Notes: generated by a model not told the origin, from the sequence alone. 10,093 bases of DNA from Temnopleurus reevesii (GCA_036244855.1 BQKZ01000701.1:39016-49108); one strand, 5' to 3'. Positions 1-7,589 are shown, numbered from the stretch's first letter. Numbers and translations are program-made.

Positions 1-571
1 TTACGGCTTGGGATCAGAGAAAAGGGTTACACTTTCAACCCCTCCAACCAAACCATTGCCGTTTCTGCACCCATTGAGTACGGACCCACTCAGTATCACC
101 GGAGAACGCCGAAATTGGAATAAACTTTCACTTCTTCACATCAGAATCGATTTGATTTTATCACTTTTCCACTTTCGTTATTTCGACAAGTTGCATGGGA
201 GATATTTTTTTGTACCGGAATAGCGAAGACATTTCAACTGGAGACATTGAAAAGTCTGTACTGCCAGTATTAATAATTTATTCTGACGCAATAAATAATC
301 ATTTGTGATCGGTACATTTGGTGATCAATTGATGAGTGTTCAATCTATGTGATGGATTAAAACGTTTTTCGATCACTGAAGTCGATATTTTATCAAACAG
401 ATTTCGGAAGCCAGCCAATCGATAGAAGAATCGACTCCATCGTTTGGAGCGGGAGAAAATATTTTTCGTTTTCTATTTTTCAGCTGCCGATCGGATTACC
501 TTACAATTCTTGGATATTTGTGCCTAATTTCACAGAACCTGATTTAGATTTCGTCATTTCCAACTCGAGCG
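1..571 (+). other. upstream flank / 5' leader of the scleraxis-like gene
   Basis: This stretch precedes the bHLH start codon and no protein is recognised in it. An in-frame stop (TAG, 545-547) lies nine codons before the ATG at 572, so the reading frame does not extend upstream in unspliced RNA. There are several upstream ATGs; one at 332 opens a six-codon ORF (MSVQSM) ending in TGA, so a leader running through here would carry uORFs. A pyrimidine-rich run ends in CAG at 481-483 and resembles a 3' splice site, so an upstream noncoding exon is possible. The same bases begin CAGCTG (481-486), an E-box hexamer, and CAATTG lies near 326-331. No convincing TATA box or transcription start was found, so the boundary between promoter, leader and intron is unknown. 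Confidence 0.4.
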
Positions 572-1126
572 ATGCCTAAGCGGAAAGTTCACGACGCCTT
601 TTCGAATAACGAAGGCGGCAGAGAAGTAGATTCTGACAGCGAGAGTTCGTCATCGACAGACCGGTCCGACCCAGGCGGCTACCGGCGAGGTTCGGGCGAT
701 CGCAGCCGTCAGCCACCGCCCACCAACACGTTCAACATGAATTCACCCGCATGTAACGTAACCTACGAGATAGACCCTGTGTCGGGTCTACCCCGTCAGC
801 GCCAGGCGGCCAACGCCCGAGAGAGAGACAGAACACACAGCGTCAACAGCGCATTCGTGCAGCTCCGGGATCTAATCCCCACCGAACCCAAGGACCGAAA
901 ACTCTCTAAAATTGAGACTTTGAGATTAGCAACGAGCTACATAAACCATTTGGGGACTCTTTTGTTAGTTGGGGATGAGGAGATCGAACAGCCTTGCATG
1001 CATAGGGCTATGCTTAGGCCAGGAAGCGAGGCGGGCCCGAGGATTATCTGTACTTTCTGCTTGCAGAATCAAATGAGCAACATGAGCAATATGAGGAATC
1101 GCGCAATGTTGAATGCACACCATCAG
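572..1126 (+). CDS. scx: scleraxis/paraxis (TCF15)-type bHLH transcription factor, first coding exon (partial)
   Basis: This exon encodes 185 residues of a class A/II bHLH regulator. Such proteins act in the nucleus, pair with an E-protein and bind CANNTG E-boxes; vertebrate relatives control tendon (SCX) and somite (TCF15) differentiation. Visible features are a PKRK basic cluster (residues 2-5), an acidic Ser-rich stretch (20-33), a basic region with [14 protein letters not shown] (75-88, including the E84-R85 pair that contacts E-box DNA), helix 1 (about 89-102), a loop with PTEPKDRK, helix 2 beginning [10 protein letters not shown] (111-120), and the conserved family C-terminal motif ICTFCLQNQ (159-167). 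The bHLH wording and the CTFCL motif point to SCX/TCF15 rather than Twist or Hand. The protein probably descends from the single pre-vertebrate gene, so scx versus tcf15 cannot be separated. The start is supported by a purine at -3 and an in-frame upstream stop at 545-547. The exon ends CAG at 1126, followed by GTAAAT. Read-through would add only nine residues to a stop at 1154-1156, so the C-terminus is missing here. A short MSNMSNMRN repeat lies at residues 168-176. Confidence 0.93.
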
Positions 1127-1132
1127 GTAAAT
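1127..1132 (+). other. 5' splice site (intron donor) of the bHLH gene
   Basis: The sequence CAG|GTAAAT fits a donor at five of six intron positions less one base (consensus GTAAGT). It falls exactly after codon 185, giving a phase 0 intron just beyond the CTFCL motif. Vertebrate SCX and TCF15 also have two exons, with a short second coding part after that motif, so the position fits the family. If the intron were retained, the protein would end after nine unrelated residues. Confidence 0.75.
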
Positions 1133-1156
1133 ATTGTCATAAATTTCCAAATTTAA

Positions 1157-1772
1157 ATCTAAATTACTTCATATTTCATATGTTCCTAGAAATCCGTTCA
1201 TCATGTCATCTTTTAATCGTTCCTCATCATTTTCTCCATCATCATGACAGTTTTACTATATTGTGATTTTTTTTCCTATGTTCTTCGTTATTGTACTCTG
1301 AAAACATTTGTTTTCTTTATTATTGTTTGTATCTATAGTCTGTATACGTGTAAAGCTTGTAAGTATGAATAGTTGTTAATGCAGCACAATTATTTTCCAA
1401 AAAAAAGAACGCACATTTTAGAATATACATATTACAAAGTTCTATACGCTCGGCGGTTTTCCTAACTCCTGGTTTTCACCTTTATCGAAATGTATGTAAA
1501 TAATATGCAAAATTTGAAATCTAAAAAAAAATTGTGGACATTCTTGTACTTTAAACCTTAAATGCCTTTATGATAATTATAAGCTAATAAGTGCATACTT
1601 GTAATACTTTAAAAAAAAATAATAATATGCCGACATATTATTTTTTAAAACAAACTATCAAGATCTATATATAGATGATTAAAATAATTCACAGTTCCCT
1701 ACTTATATTTGAAGCAGAATGATAAAATATGCTCACAAAGAACAAAATCTGTTTTGAGAAAAAGTGCAGGAA
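1157..1772. other. AT-rich noncoding sequence (probable intron)
   Basis: No gene, RNA gene or clear repeat was found. The stretch is AT-rich with several short poly-A and poly-T runs, for example near 1400, 1525 and 1610. It follows directly from the splice donor and is best read as intron. Confidence 0.5.
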
Positions 1773-1817
1773 AGTAATATTTTCATAGTCACAGACTGTG
1801 ACTATGAAAATATTACT
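1773..1817. repeat. 45-bp palindrome with 22-bp perfect arms
   Basis: The left arm 1773-1794 and right arm 1796-1817 are exact reverse complements around a single A at 1795. The arms contain TAATATTTTCATAGTCACAG and its complement. Transcribed RNA would form a very tight hairpin, and single-stranded DNA could extrude as a cruciform. No clear target-site duplication is present beyond the TA/TA implied by the symmetry. It could be a tiny internally deleted foldback transposon, a hairpin RNA precursor, or a replication or assembly artefact; sequence alone does not decide. Confidence 0.9.
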
Positions 1818-2468
1818 ATTTTTGTCATTTGTATCCTACGAAATATTTAAGAGTTTTTATAGATTTACTAATTAAGATTGATCTGTTTAGGTGTATCATT
1901 TTTCTTTATTTTTTTTACTGGAAATGTGGAAATAATCTTTACTAAATAATTTGGTTATTCATCTATTTGTTGATTATTTATCTATTTGTTATCATAATTA
2001 TAAGGATGCCCAACCTTCCAAATTGCTGCTGTCTTTTAGCGCATGTGTGGGAGTATAAAAACAAAGCAAATCCCCTAGCTGTGAATTATGATGACTGCAT
2101 GGTAGAAATATAATTATTGATTATAAATCGTTACATTTATCTAAGCACGCAGTGATCAAATTAGGAATGGCATTTTTTCCAGTAAGTGAAATGAACATAA
2201 GTGTATACCTACCAAGGCGGATATGCAAAGGCGAAACATTTACTCTCTAATTAATTCCAAATATTTATTCTTTAAATCCACTGCCGGTTTGAGATAGTGA
2301 CAAAACGTTAAGTTTTAAATTAAAACTCTTCTTTGACTTAAAAAGTTAAAACTGTTAAAGTTGTATGAATCAAATCCATTATGACTTAAAAAACAAGTAT
2401 TTTAGATTTATTATTAAAAATTTTTTTGATTTATTTATATATGTTAGAAACAACTCTCTGCATGTGGA
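1818..2468. other. AT-rich noncoding sequence with minor direct repeats
   Basis: No gene was recognised. ATCTATTTGTT occurs twice (1961-1971 and 1980-1990) at a 19-nt period. A pyrimidine-rich tract ends in TTTTAG at 2034-2039 and is a possible splice acceptor (see findings). The segment 2300-2460 is rich in TTAAA/ACTTAAA words that anticipate the foldback that follows. Confidence 0.4.
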
Positions 2469-2579
2469 CTTAAAATTGTAAGACAATGAAAGACTTATTT
2501 TCAAAAAGTCTTAGGGACTTAATATTAAGTCTTAAGAGACTTAAATATTTTAAGTCTCAACAAAGACTTACAATTCAAG
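2469..2579. repeat. TTAAGT/ACTTAA-rich foldback repeat
   Basis: The outer arms CTTAAAATTGTAAG (from 2469) and CTTACAATTCAAG (ending 2579) are imperfect inverted copies. Inside lie two strong palindromes: GACTTAATATTAAGTC (2516-2531, perfect 16 bp) and a 23-nt one at 2536-2558 with arms GAGACTTAAA/TTTAAGTCTC around TAT. The word AGACTT or its complement recurs many times. This looks like a small foldback element built from repeated AGACTTAA units. The 88-codon frame 2486-2752 begins inside it and looks fortuitous. Confidence 0.65.
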
Positions 2580-2711
2580 CCTTCGGAATTAAGAGAGTAC
2601 ATAGACAAACTGACAAAAATGGCAATCGGCTGAATGAATTCAAAATGCTCTGCACCTTTATTCCCACAACTGTAGTTCAGAATTTGAAATGGTGGGTTCT
2701 GAGCAAAGATA

Positions 2712-2733
2712 ATACTTACTTATATACTTACTT
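2712..2733. repeat. two tandem copies of a 12-nt unit
   Basis: ATACTTACTT occurs at 2712-2721 and again at 2724-2733. This short tandem duplication lies on the downstream side of the minus-strand LINE remnant, in the position of that element's 3' untranslated region. Confidence 0.5.
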
Positions 2734-2792
2734 GGGTATTATTTGGGTGTAGAGACGGTAAGCAAAGCTTATACGTCCATCATAAATATCAC

Positions 2793-2936
2793 TCATCTCT
2801 GCTGTAGGGTATATACAAACTTAAAAGGATGGTTTGCCCTGAATTTTTCCAGAGTAGTTTTGAACTGATTCACTGAACTAGCTTGGACTATTTCATCTGG
2901 TATATGCATTCCAGTTTTTAATTGAGAAAGGGATAA
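2793..2936 (-). pseudogene. degraded C-terminus of a non-LTR retrotransposon (LINE) ORF2
   Basis: Read on the minus strand, a 47-codon open segment ends at TGA (2793-2795) and contains PDEIVQASSVNQFK, followed by TTLEKFRANHPFKF. This matches the usual end of ORF2 in CR1/L2/Jockey-type LINEs, where a WN-LP-E-(V/I)V segment is followed by a V--FK---L--F/Y stretch shortly before the stop. Just upstream, the KNWNA residues expected before PDE are present but in a different frame (shift near 2905-2912). The frame also meets a stop at about 2937-2939, and no reverse transcriptase or endonuclease is seen upstream. It is therefore a 5'-truncated, frameshifted fossil. The family assignment is from recalled motif shape and not from a search. 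Confidence 0.65.
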
Positions 2937-2959
2937 TCAGAAATAATGACGGGTTAAGG

Positions 2960-3596
2960 TGTCAACTGATAGTCTGAAACTCAACTTCGACTCTATATTT
3001 GCGATATAATTTTTATAAATTTAATACAGTGAAACTATTACAGTAGTAATATCATCGTCAGCGCGCATAAAACGCAGATGTATCTATACAAAACGGCCTT
3101 AATGCTGTATGTTTTTGGCGTCGGCATATTAATATGATCAGATGTTTGCACATACCTGTAGGTCTGTCCTAAGTGCTGTTGAAGCGTATAATTTTTTGTA
3201 TCAATCCCAACACAGTGTATGCATTTATTGTCTGCAAATTGATGGGAAAACAAGCGGAGGAGAATGGAAAAAGTAGAAATGGGGGGATCGGAAAAAAAGA
3301 AACTTAGGAAACAATAGAGAGAATAAACTCAATAAAGGATTTTGTATGTTTCGTTGATAAAATCTTTGTATGGGAGCATAGACCTGAGTAAATGCCAAGT
3401 GGAGAGGGTATGTGGGAATTTTAGCCCATATTTTGATCTAAACATGCTAAATGGAATGCGATTAGTCAGAGGGCCTATTATTAGTCAGATCAAGAATATG
3501 TGATTGGGAAAGCCATTGAAACCGGTCATTTAGCTTCCGATACGAAGACCTTGCCTTCTAATCGTTCACCATATTGAGGTGAGCAAAAGGGCCTAT
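2960..3596. other. noncoding sequence, nothing firm recognised
   Basis: The only structures seen are short local repeats such as AGTCAGAGGGCCTATTATTAGTCAGA near 3464-3488, where TTAGTCAGA is duplicated. Minus-strand frame 3038-3253 resembles no protein I know and has no supporting context. Confidence 0.35.
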
Positions 3597-3717
3597 AGGG
3601 TTGACCGAAATTTTCAAGGAGAAATACGGTAATTATTGAACTTCAGAAACGTACTTTAGTATATAGTTGTTAAAATGCCATACAACAAAATTTCTTCATA
3701 ATATAAGTCTCTGAGGG
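3597..3717 (+). repeat. diverged direct repeat, copy A
   Basis: This segment shares ordered blocks with 4111-4347: a GGTTGAC-GAAA start, a TCAAGGAGAAATA block, ATTGAACTTCAGAAACG (3635-3651), and AAAATGCCATACAAC (3672-3686) followed by a diverged AAA-TT/CTTCATA-TGTCT tail. Copy A has only about 20 nt between the last two exact blocks. The two copies flank SINE copy 1. Confidence 0.7.
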
Positions 3718-3787
3718 TACTGCTGTGACAATTTTTTTATTTTCTGATCTAGATAGAATCCGATTATTCTGTAGGCCTATTTGTCAG

Positions 3788-4071
3788 ATGGAGGCGCCGT
3801 GGTGTAGTGGTCGTGACTCTCGCCTTTCAACCAGAGGGTCGTAGGTTCAAATCCAACCCATAGCGTCAATTTCCTTCAGCAAGAAATTTATACACACTGT
3901 GCTGCACTCAACCCAGGTCAGGTGAATGGGTACCTGGCAGGAATATTTATTCCTTGAAATGCCAAGTGCGCTGGTGGCTGCCGGGCTAAAGCCAGGGTAA
4001 TAATAATGTAAAGCGCCTTGAGCACTCAGCAATGAGAGTGGATACATGCGCTATAGTATTATTATTATTAT
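3788..4071 (+). mobile_element. tRNA-derived SINE, copy 1, with (ATT)n tail
   Basis: The 5' head ATGGAGGCGCCGTGG leads into an RNA polymerase III A box (TGGTGTAGTGG, 3800-3810) and B box (GGTTCAAATCC, 3844-3854). A conserved body of ~170 bp follows, then a tail of CGCTATA plus (ATT)n. A second copy in opposite orientation at 8933-9246 matches throughout, which defines the ends. SINEs are transcribed by polymerase III and copied in trans by a LINE; the GCGCTATA-(ATT)n ending resembles CR1/L2-type LINE tails, which is an inference. The anticodon region does not fold as a proper stem-loop, so this is not a working tRNA. No convincing target-site duplication was found. Confidence 0.9.
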
Positions 4072-4110
4072 GAAGAATATAATGATAAAATGGAAGGTTA
4101 TTTCGATAGG

Positions 4111-4347
4111 ATGGGGTTGACTGAAAAACTGTCAAGGAGAAATAGGATTGAACTTCAGAAACGCACTTTTTATTATATCGTCTGTAATTCAAGATCGTTC
4201 TGTAGGGTCCCAAATAATGTGCAGTTCTCGGAGATAGAACCACGCAAAGGGCCACGAAGGAACATTTACTTTCAATTCATTTTTTTCCAACCATTGAATT
4301 GTAAAAATGCCATACAACGAAACTTAGTCATAGTGTCTGAAGTGAAC
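4111..4347 (+). repeat. diverged direct repeat, copy B
   Basis: This is the partner of 3597-3717. The shared blocks are GGTTGACTGAAA, TCAAGGAGAAATA, ATTGAACTTCAGAAACG (4147-4163) and AAAATGCCATACAAC (4304-4318), in the same order and orientation. About 140 nt separate the last two blocks here against about 20 nt in copy A, so A lost or B gained ~120 nt. The 92-codon frame 4090-4368 lies within it and resembles no known protein. Confidence 0.7.
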
Positions 4348-4980
4348 ATCATTAATCATGTTACCTGAATATTAGGAGGGCCTAATTACAAACGAAAACG
4401 GAAATAAAATGACAAGCAAGACAGGCTTACATACAATAAAAAGAATCAAATATTTTACAATTAAATATGAATGTTATATTCTTTAATTAACAAATCAACA
4501 GCTTTCACTGTTGATAGTGGTGCAATCATAAAAGGACTACATGTATTTCAATTTGTACTGAGTGGAGAACAAATCTATTATCAGAAAAACAAGATTAAAA
4601 GTTTTAATCTCAGATAGTTTCACCCCATTAATTTGAAATTCATCTGAAATGATGGAGGCTTCTACCGTTATTTTCGTATTTTTCTTCTGTCTGACTATAC
4701 CAGAAGGCGCCAATGTTTAATACGGCTCAACTTTCCACAGCTTCACCACAATTATCTGGTTTTGTCGGCTTGTTGGCATTGGAAATCGGTACCTTTGAAA
4801 TTCTTCAAAAATGAACAAAATTACGTAAAACAGAAGGAAACGGAAGCTATTTAATTATTGGTAATTGATTCCATGTTTTGGTGAGGTGAACGCTTCTCCC
4901 GGAACCCTATTTTCTATTTCCGTTTCTAATAATAGCATGGGGATAAAACAGATCCCATTTTGCACCTCTCAGAGCATTAA
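4348..4980. other. noncoding sequence with small hairpins
   Basis: No gene was recognised. There are two small stem-loops: ATCAACAG/CTGTTGAT (4494-4515, six-base loop) and AGATTAAAA-G-TTTTAATCT (4592-4610, perfect 9-bp arms). Neither has a T-run or context that would give it a known role. Confidence 0.4.
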
Positions 4981-5004
4981 AAAAATAATAATAGTAATAA
5001 TAAC
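4980..5004. repeat. short (ATA)n-rich tract
   Basis: An imperfect run of A and AAT/ATA triplets abuts the 30-bp palindrome at 5008. It could be a worn SINE tail, but no SINE body is attached. Confidence 0.5.
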
Positions 5005-5045
5005 AACCTTGGAGGAAGAAAATTTTCTTCCTCCAAGATAACAAC
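5000..5045. mobile_element. 30-bp perfect palindrome flanked by 8-bp direct repeats
   Basis: Positions 5008-5037 form an exact palindrome with arms CTTGGAGGAAGAAAA and its complement and no spacer. ATAACAAC lies immediately before it (5000-5007) and immediately after it (5038-5045). An inverted-repeat unit framed by an 8-bp direct repeat is the layout of a DNA-transposon insertion (hAT and P elements make 8-bp duplications). An element reduced to two joined 15-bp ends would be extreme, and the termini do not match a family I can name. Part of the flanking repeat lies in low-complexity (ATA)n sequence, which raises the chance of coincidence. Confidence 0.6.
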
Positions 5046-5362
5046 ATTTGTCATGTTGATAGCACGCTTTACATGGGTGTTTCAAAGCACACTGATGGAC
5101 TGTATTACATAATACCGGTAGAAGATAACTGCAACAGAACTGATGATACATTAAAAGATTTGACAAATAAAGAACAAGCTAATTGATTACCAATAAAACG
5201 TGAAAATGACTTTCTTTTATTTTCTCGCCCATAGTTGTAATAAACCCACATTATTCGATGACAATGAAATAAGCACAAACATAATTACTTTTACAGGGTA
5301 TATAAACTCCATATATGAATCAGAGGAATATGGCAATTTATACTTTAGGGCGTAGATCCTAA

Positions 5363-5376
5363 CCCCCCCCCCCCCC
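5363..5376 (+). repeat. C homopolymer, 14 bases
   Basis: An unbroken run of 14 C is followed by TCCCC. Length is likely to vary between individuals and to be error-prone in sequencing. Confidence 0.9.
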
Positions 5377-5598
5377 TCCCCTTATACAATAAGAAAGTTT
5401 TTAGATATTCAGATGTTTATTTAAACCATTTAAACCATAATAATAGTAACAAACATACATACATGGCAAACGTAAATAGACATACAAATCAAAGCAATTG
5501 GCAAAAAAAATGAGAGGGTGGTACTCGTAAGAAACAGTCAATAGATCATGAGATCTTTGAACCTAACTTTATAATGGAAAGCAAATGATTTAACACCA

Positions 5599-5621
5599 CC
5601 CCCCCCCCCCCCCCCCCCCCC
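5599..5621 (+). repeat. C homopolymer, 23 bases
   Basis: An unbroken run of 23 C is preceded by CACCA. The complementary strand is a G run able to form quadruplex structures in principle. The exact length in the assembly should not be trusted. Confidence 0.9.
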
Positions 5622-6059
5622 AATCGTGAATATTTTCCTGATCCCCTGTGATGTGTCATCAATGAGCCATACCATGTATCTTTCAGCTTGCGGATCACAT
5701 TTTATAGGGCCAATATTTCGCTGAAGATTTGCCCGAATTAATCAATTAAAAAGCTATGTCGTCAAGTCTTAATTTGGACATCAGAGCCACATGCAACCGA
5801 AAATATTAAAAAATTGTATGACTGATTCATGTTGGCTACGTGGCTTCCAGTATGCTAGCAAAAATGTCAGTATTATATAATACATCAGAATCAATAATTC
5901 CAGGGACCACCAAACTGTAATGCTGGGCGGGGTTTTCACTCGCCCCACAACTAGGTTCCTCCATTTCCATTGGATATGATATTAAAATTTTATCACAAAA
6001 ACATTCAAAATTATGTAGGAGCCTAACCAAATCTTCTAAGTACAAATTATTATTTGTTT

Positions 6060-6135
6060 CGATTATGTTTTGTATTTGTTTTGTAGATACATTATGGAGA
6101 TGAAAAATAAAATTTGAATTTGAATTTAATTGAAC
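6060..6135 (+). mobile_element. probable 3' end of a LINE with (TTTGAA)n-type tail
   Basis: The sequence ATTATGGAGATGAAAAATAAA (containing AATAAA, 6106-6111) runs into repeated AATTTGAATTTGAATTTAATTG. A GGAGATGAAATAAA-type motif followed by short TTGAA repeats is a common 3' end of non-LTR retrotransposons in marine animals. This is a recalled pattern, not a search. No ORF2 remnant was found upstream on this strand, so the element would be strongly 5'-truncated. The 106-codon minus-strand frame 5836-6156 crosses the tail and is probably fortuitous. Confidence 0.4.
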
Positions 6136-6396
6136 TATCCCGCCCCTCCATCTCAAGACGTTCCGTCGTCTTTAGGTATCATATAAAATTTAGAAAATGA
6201 GAACAATAGGAAATGCTTGACAATGATTAAAAATGACAACATTATGACAGCGGAGAACAATTTAGGCGTAAATTAGGTTTCCATCTCTTTGAATTAGCTG
6301 TAGGCCTATATTTCGTTCTGAGAAAAATACCAAACGGTCGTGCCAGCTGTTTCCCCGCGTAAATACTTAGGCTATGACATAGTCGTCTGCAGGCCA

Positions 6397-6514
6397 GGGG
6401 TCTGTAACATAAAACAAGTTTGCCATCAATCGCAAACTGTAGTACATAATTTCCCATAGACTTGCAACTGATATCAATCGTACGATCGATTGCAAAGCTT
6501 TATGTTACGGGGCC
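6397..6514. mobile_element. foldback (MITE-like) element with GTAACATAAA arms
   Basis: The left arm GGGGTCTGTAACATAAA (from 6397) is matched by the complement of TTTATGTTACGGGGCC at the right end. Further in, TTGCCATCAATCG pairs with CGATCGATTGCAAA. The arms are imperfect, at roughly 35 nt each. GGGGYCYGT-type termini with a CATAAA block are familiar from non-autonomous DNA transposons, possibly PIF/Harbinger-like. No clear target-site duplication could be set, so the class is uncertain. Confidence 0.6.
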
Positions 6515-6669
6515 CAGGATCGATAATACAATAGTGACCACATATAGCTTCCGCACAAAGCCGTTTATACAGGATAAGCAGTTTGGTGCCAAAATGCTAA
6601 ATTCACAATAATGATAACAATGACATCTGCAAAAGTCACGATACATCGAAAAGAAATACCCCTTTTACC

Positions 6670-6670
6670 N
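6670..6670. other. undetermined base (N)
   Basis: A single N interrupts a CCTTTTACC-N-TTTTTT stretch, showing a local sequencing or assembly ambiguity at a T homopolymer. Confidence 0.95.
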
Positions 6671-6719
6671 TTTTTTATATTGTTCTAGCCCTTTCTATGA
6701 TTAAAGTTTGTATTCAAAT

Positions 6720-6865
6720 TTGAATATTGTTCCAACACTTTAGCACAATAAAGTCATCGAAACGCGTATTAATCCATTTGTTGGTGATTTGGCCAAGTCC
6801 ACGGAGGTCTGGAAAAGTGCTACCAAAAAGACACGATCGTATCTGCCATTCTAATCCATCAACAC
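6720..6865 (+). repeat. diverged direct repeat, copy 1 (partner at 7017-7341)
   Basis: It begins TTGAATATTGTT (6720-6731), continues CTTTAGCACA, and after a gap has TCTGGAAAAGTGCTACCA (6808-6825), CGTATCTGCCATT and CATCAACAC (ending 6865). The same blocks occur in the same order at 7017-7341. The 78-codon frame 6727-6963 overlaps it without resembling a protein I recognise. Confidence 0.75.
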
Positions 6866-7037
6866 TTCTATATAATTCAACATTGTATTTTACTCTACAT
6901 TTTGAAGAACGGCAGAATCTAATTTTTTTAGAAACACATATTTCATTATCTGAACTAAGATAATGACGAATTTAAAACCATATTGACCATATTTTACTTT
7001 GAATTTGAAGTAAAAATTGAATATTGTTCAAGTACTT

Positions 7038-7067
7038 TCTAGCACAGTCAGACGCCAGTCTGCTAGA
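7038..7067. repeat. compact hairpin TCTAGCA/TGCTAGA
   Basis: The perfect 7-bp outer arms (7038-7044 and 7061-7067) enclose a second stem, CAGAC/GTCTG, giving a nested stem-loop at the left edge of the larger foldback. No role can be assigned. Confidence 0.55.
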
Positions 7068-7069
7068 AC

Positions 7070-7260
7070 AGACCTTGGGTTTCGTTGTGCACATACACAG
7101 AGAGTGATACAGGGTATGCACTGTGTGTCTCATTGTGTGTCTGCATGCTCTCCCCATAGACTGAGGATAGAGCAATGCTGTATGTGTGTGATGTAGTCAC
7201 ACAATTCATACCCTGTATCATGCTCTGCGCACTCACACACCGAAAGTCTTGGGTTTGTGC
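7070..7260. mobile_element. imperfect GT-rich foldback element
   Basis: TGATACAGGGTATG (7105-7118) and CATACCCTGTATCA (7207-7220) are exact 14-bp inverted copies. The inner segments are rich in GTGTGTG, and the centre pairs GCATGCTCT with AGAGCAATGC. TTGGGTTT-GTGC words occur on both outer sides (around 7076-7090 and 7249-7260) as direct copies. Together with the AGTCAGACGC repeats further out, this suggests an inserted foldback unit in repeat copy 2. Minus-strand frames in this interval are products of the symmetry. Confidence 0.55.
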
Positions 7261-7351
7261 TTTCAAACTAGTCAGACGCAGATCTGGAAAAGTGCTACCA
7301 GAGAAACAGGGTCGTATCTGCCATTTCTAATTCATCAACACATCTCATTAA

Positions 7352-7586
7352 AGGCCGATTCACACCTTTGCGTTTTAGCCTGTGTCCGCCTAGCATTTTT
7401 GAAAATTAAAATCGTTCCCTGCTACGGTATGGACGCATAAAGACGATGTCATATGATGGGCTGACGTTCGGCATACGCTACTTGAGAGCAAGCCGAACGT
7501 GAGTCCATCGCCTGATCAGCGTGTACTGTGCGTTCGAGGGGTGTTTTTAATTTTCAAAAACGCAGGGCAAAGGTCTGATTTGGTCC
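7352..7586. mobile_element. foldback MITE, about 235 bp, with GGCCGATTCACACC-type ends
   Basis: The left end GGCCGATTCACACCTTTGC is an imperfect inverted match to the right end GCAAAGGTCTGATTTGGTCC. The arms continue through TTTTTGAAAATTAAAA (left, about 7396-7411) against TTTTAATTTTCAAAAA (right, 7545-7560) and close on an exact ACGTTCGGC/GCCGAACGT stem (7464-7472 and 7492-7500). TAA stands beside both ends (7349-7351 with one extra A; 7587-7589 exactly), which suits the TWA duplication of PIF/Harbinger elements. No transposase is encoded, so it is non-autonomous. Confidence 0.7.
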
Positions 7587-7589
7587 TAA

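Larger units (their letters stand above)
5046..5835. other. noncoding sequence with two long C tracts
   Basis: No gene was recognised. Apart from the C tracts at 5363-5376 and 5599-5621, it holds a short CATA-type repeat (about 5452-5463) and otherwise AT-rich DNA. Confidence 0.4.
7017..7341 (+). repeat. diverged direct repeat, copy 2, interrupted by a foldback
   Basis: It shares TTGAATATTGTT (7017-7028), CTAGCACA, TCTGGAAAAGTGCTACCA (7283-7300), CGTATCTGCCATT and CATCAACAC (ending 7341) with 6720-6865. It is ~180 nt longer because a foldback sits inside it. AGTCAGACGC appears on both sides of that foldback (7046-7055 and 7270-7279). Confidence 0.75.

Noticed and set aside
965..1150. 61-codon minus-strand frame opposite the bHLH exon
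   Set aside because: It is the antisense shadow of a conserved coding exon.
1127..1156. C-terminal nine residues reading through to the stop at 1154-1156 as the true end of the protein
   Set aside because: CAG|GTAAAT at a family-consistent intron position, and an AT-rich hydrophobic tail unlike the family, make splicing more likely.
2050..2062. TATA-box-like TATAAAA near 2054
   Set aside because: No gene follows it and such words are expected by chance in AT-rich DNA.
2486..2752. 88-codon plus-strand frame
   Set aside because: Its first third is encoded by the TTAAGT foldback and it ends in tandem ACTT repeats; the translation resembles nothing known.
3800..3854. Functional tRNA gene in SINE copy 1
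   Set aside because: The A and B boxes are present but the anticodon arm does not form a normal five-pair stem with a seven-base loop, and the repeat body and tail show it is a SINE.
5836..6156. 106-codon minus-strand frame, the second longest
   Set aside because: It crosses the LINE-like (TTTGAA)n tail and contains low-complexity N/S stretches from that repeat. No family resemblance.
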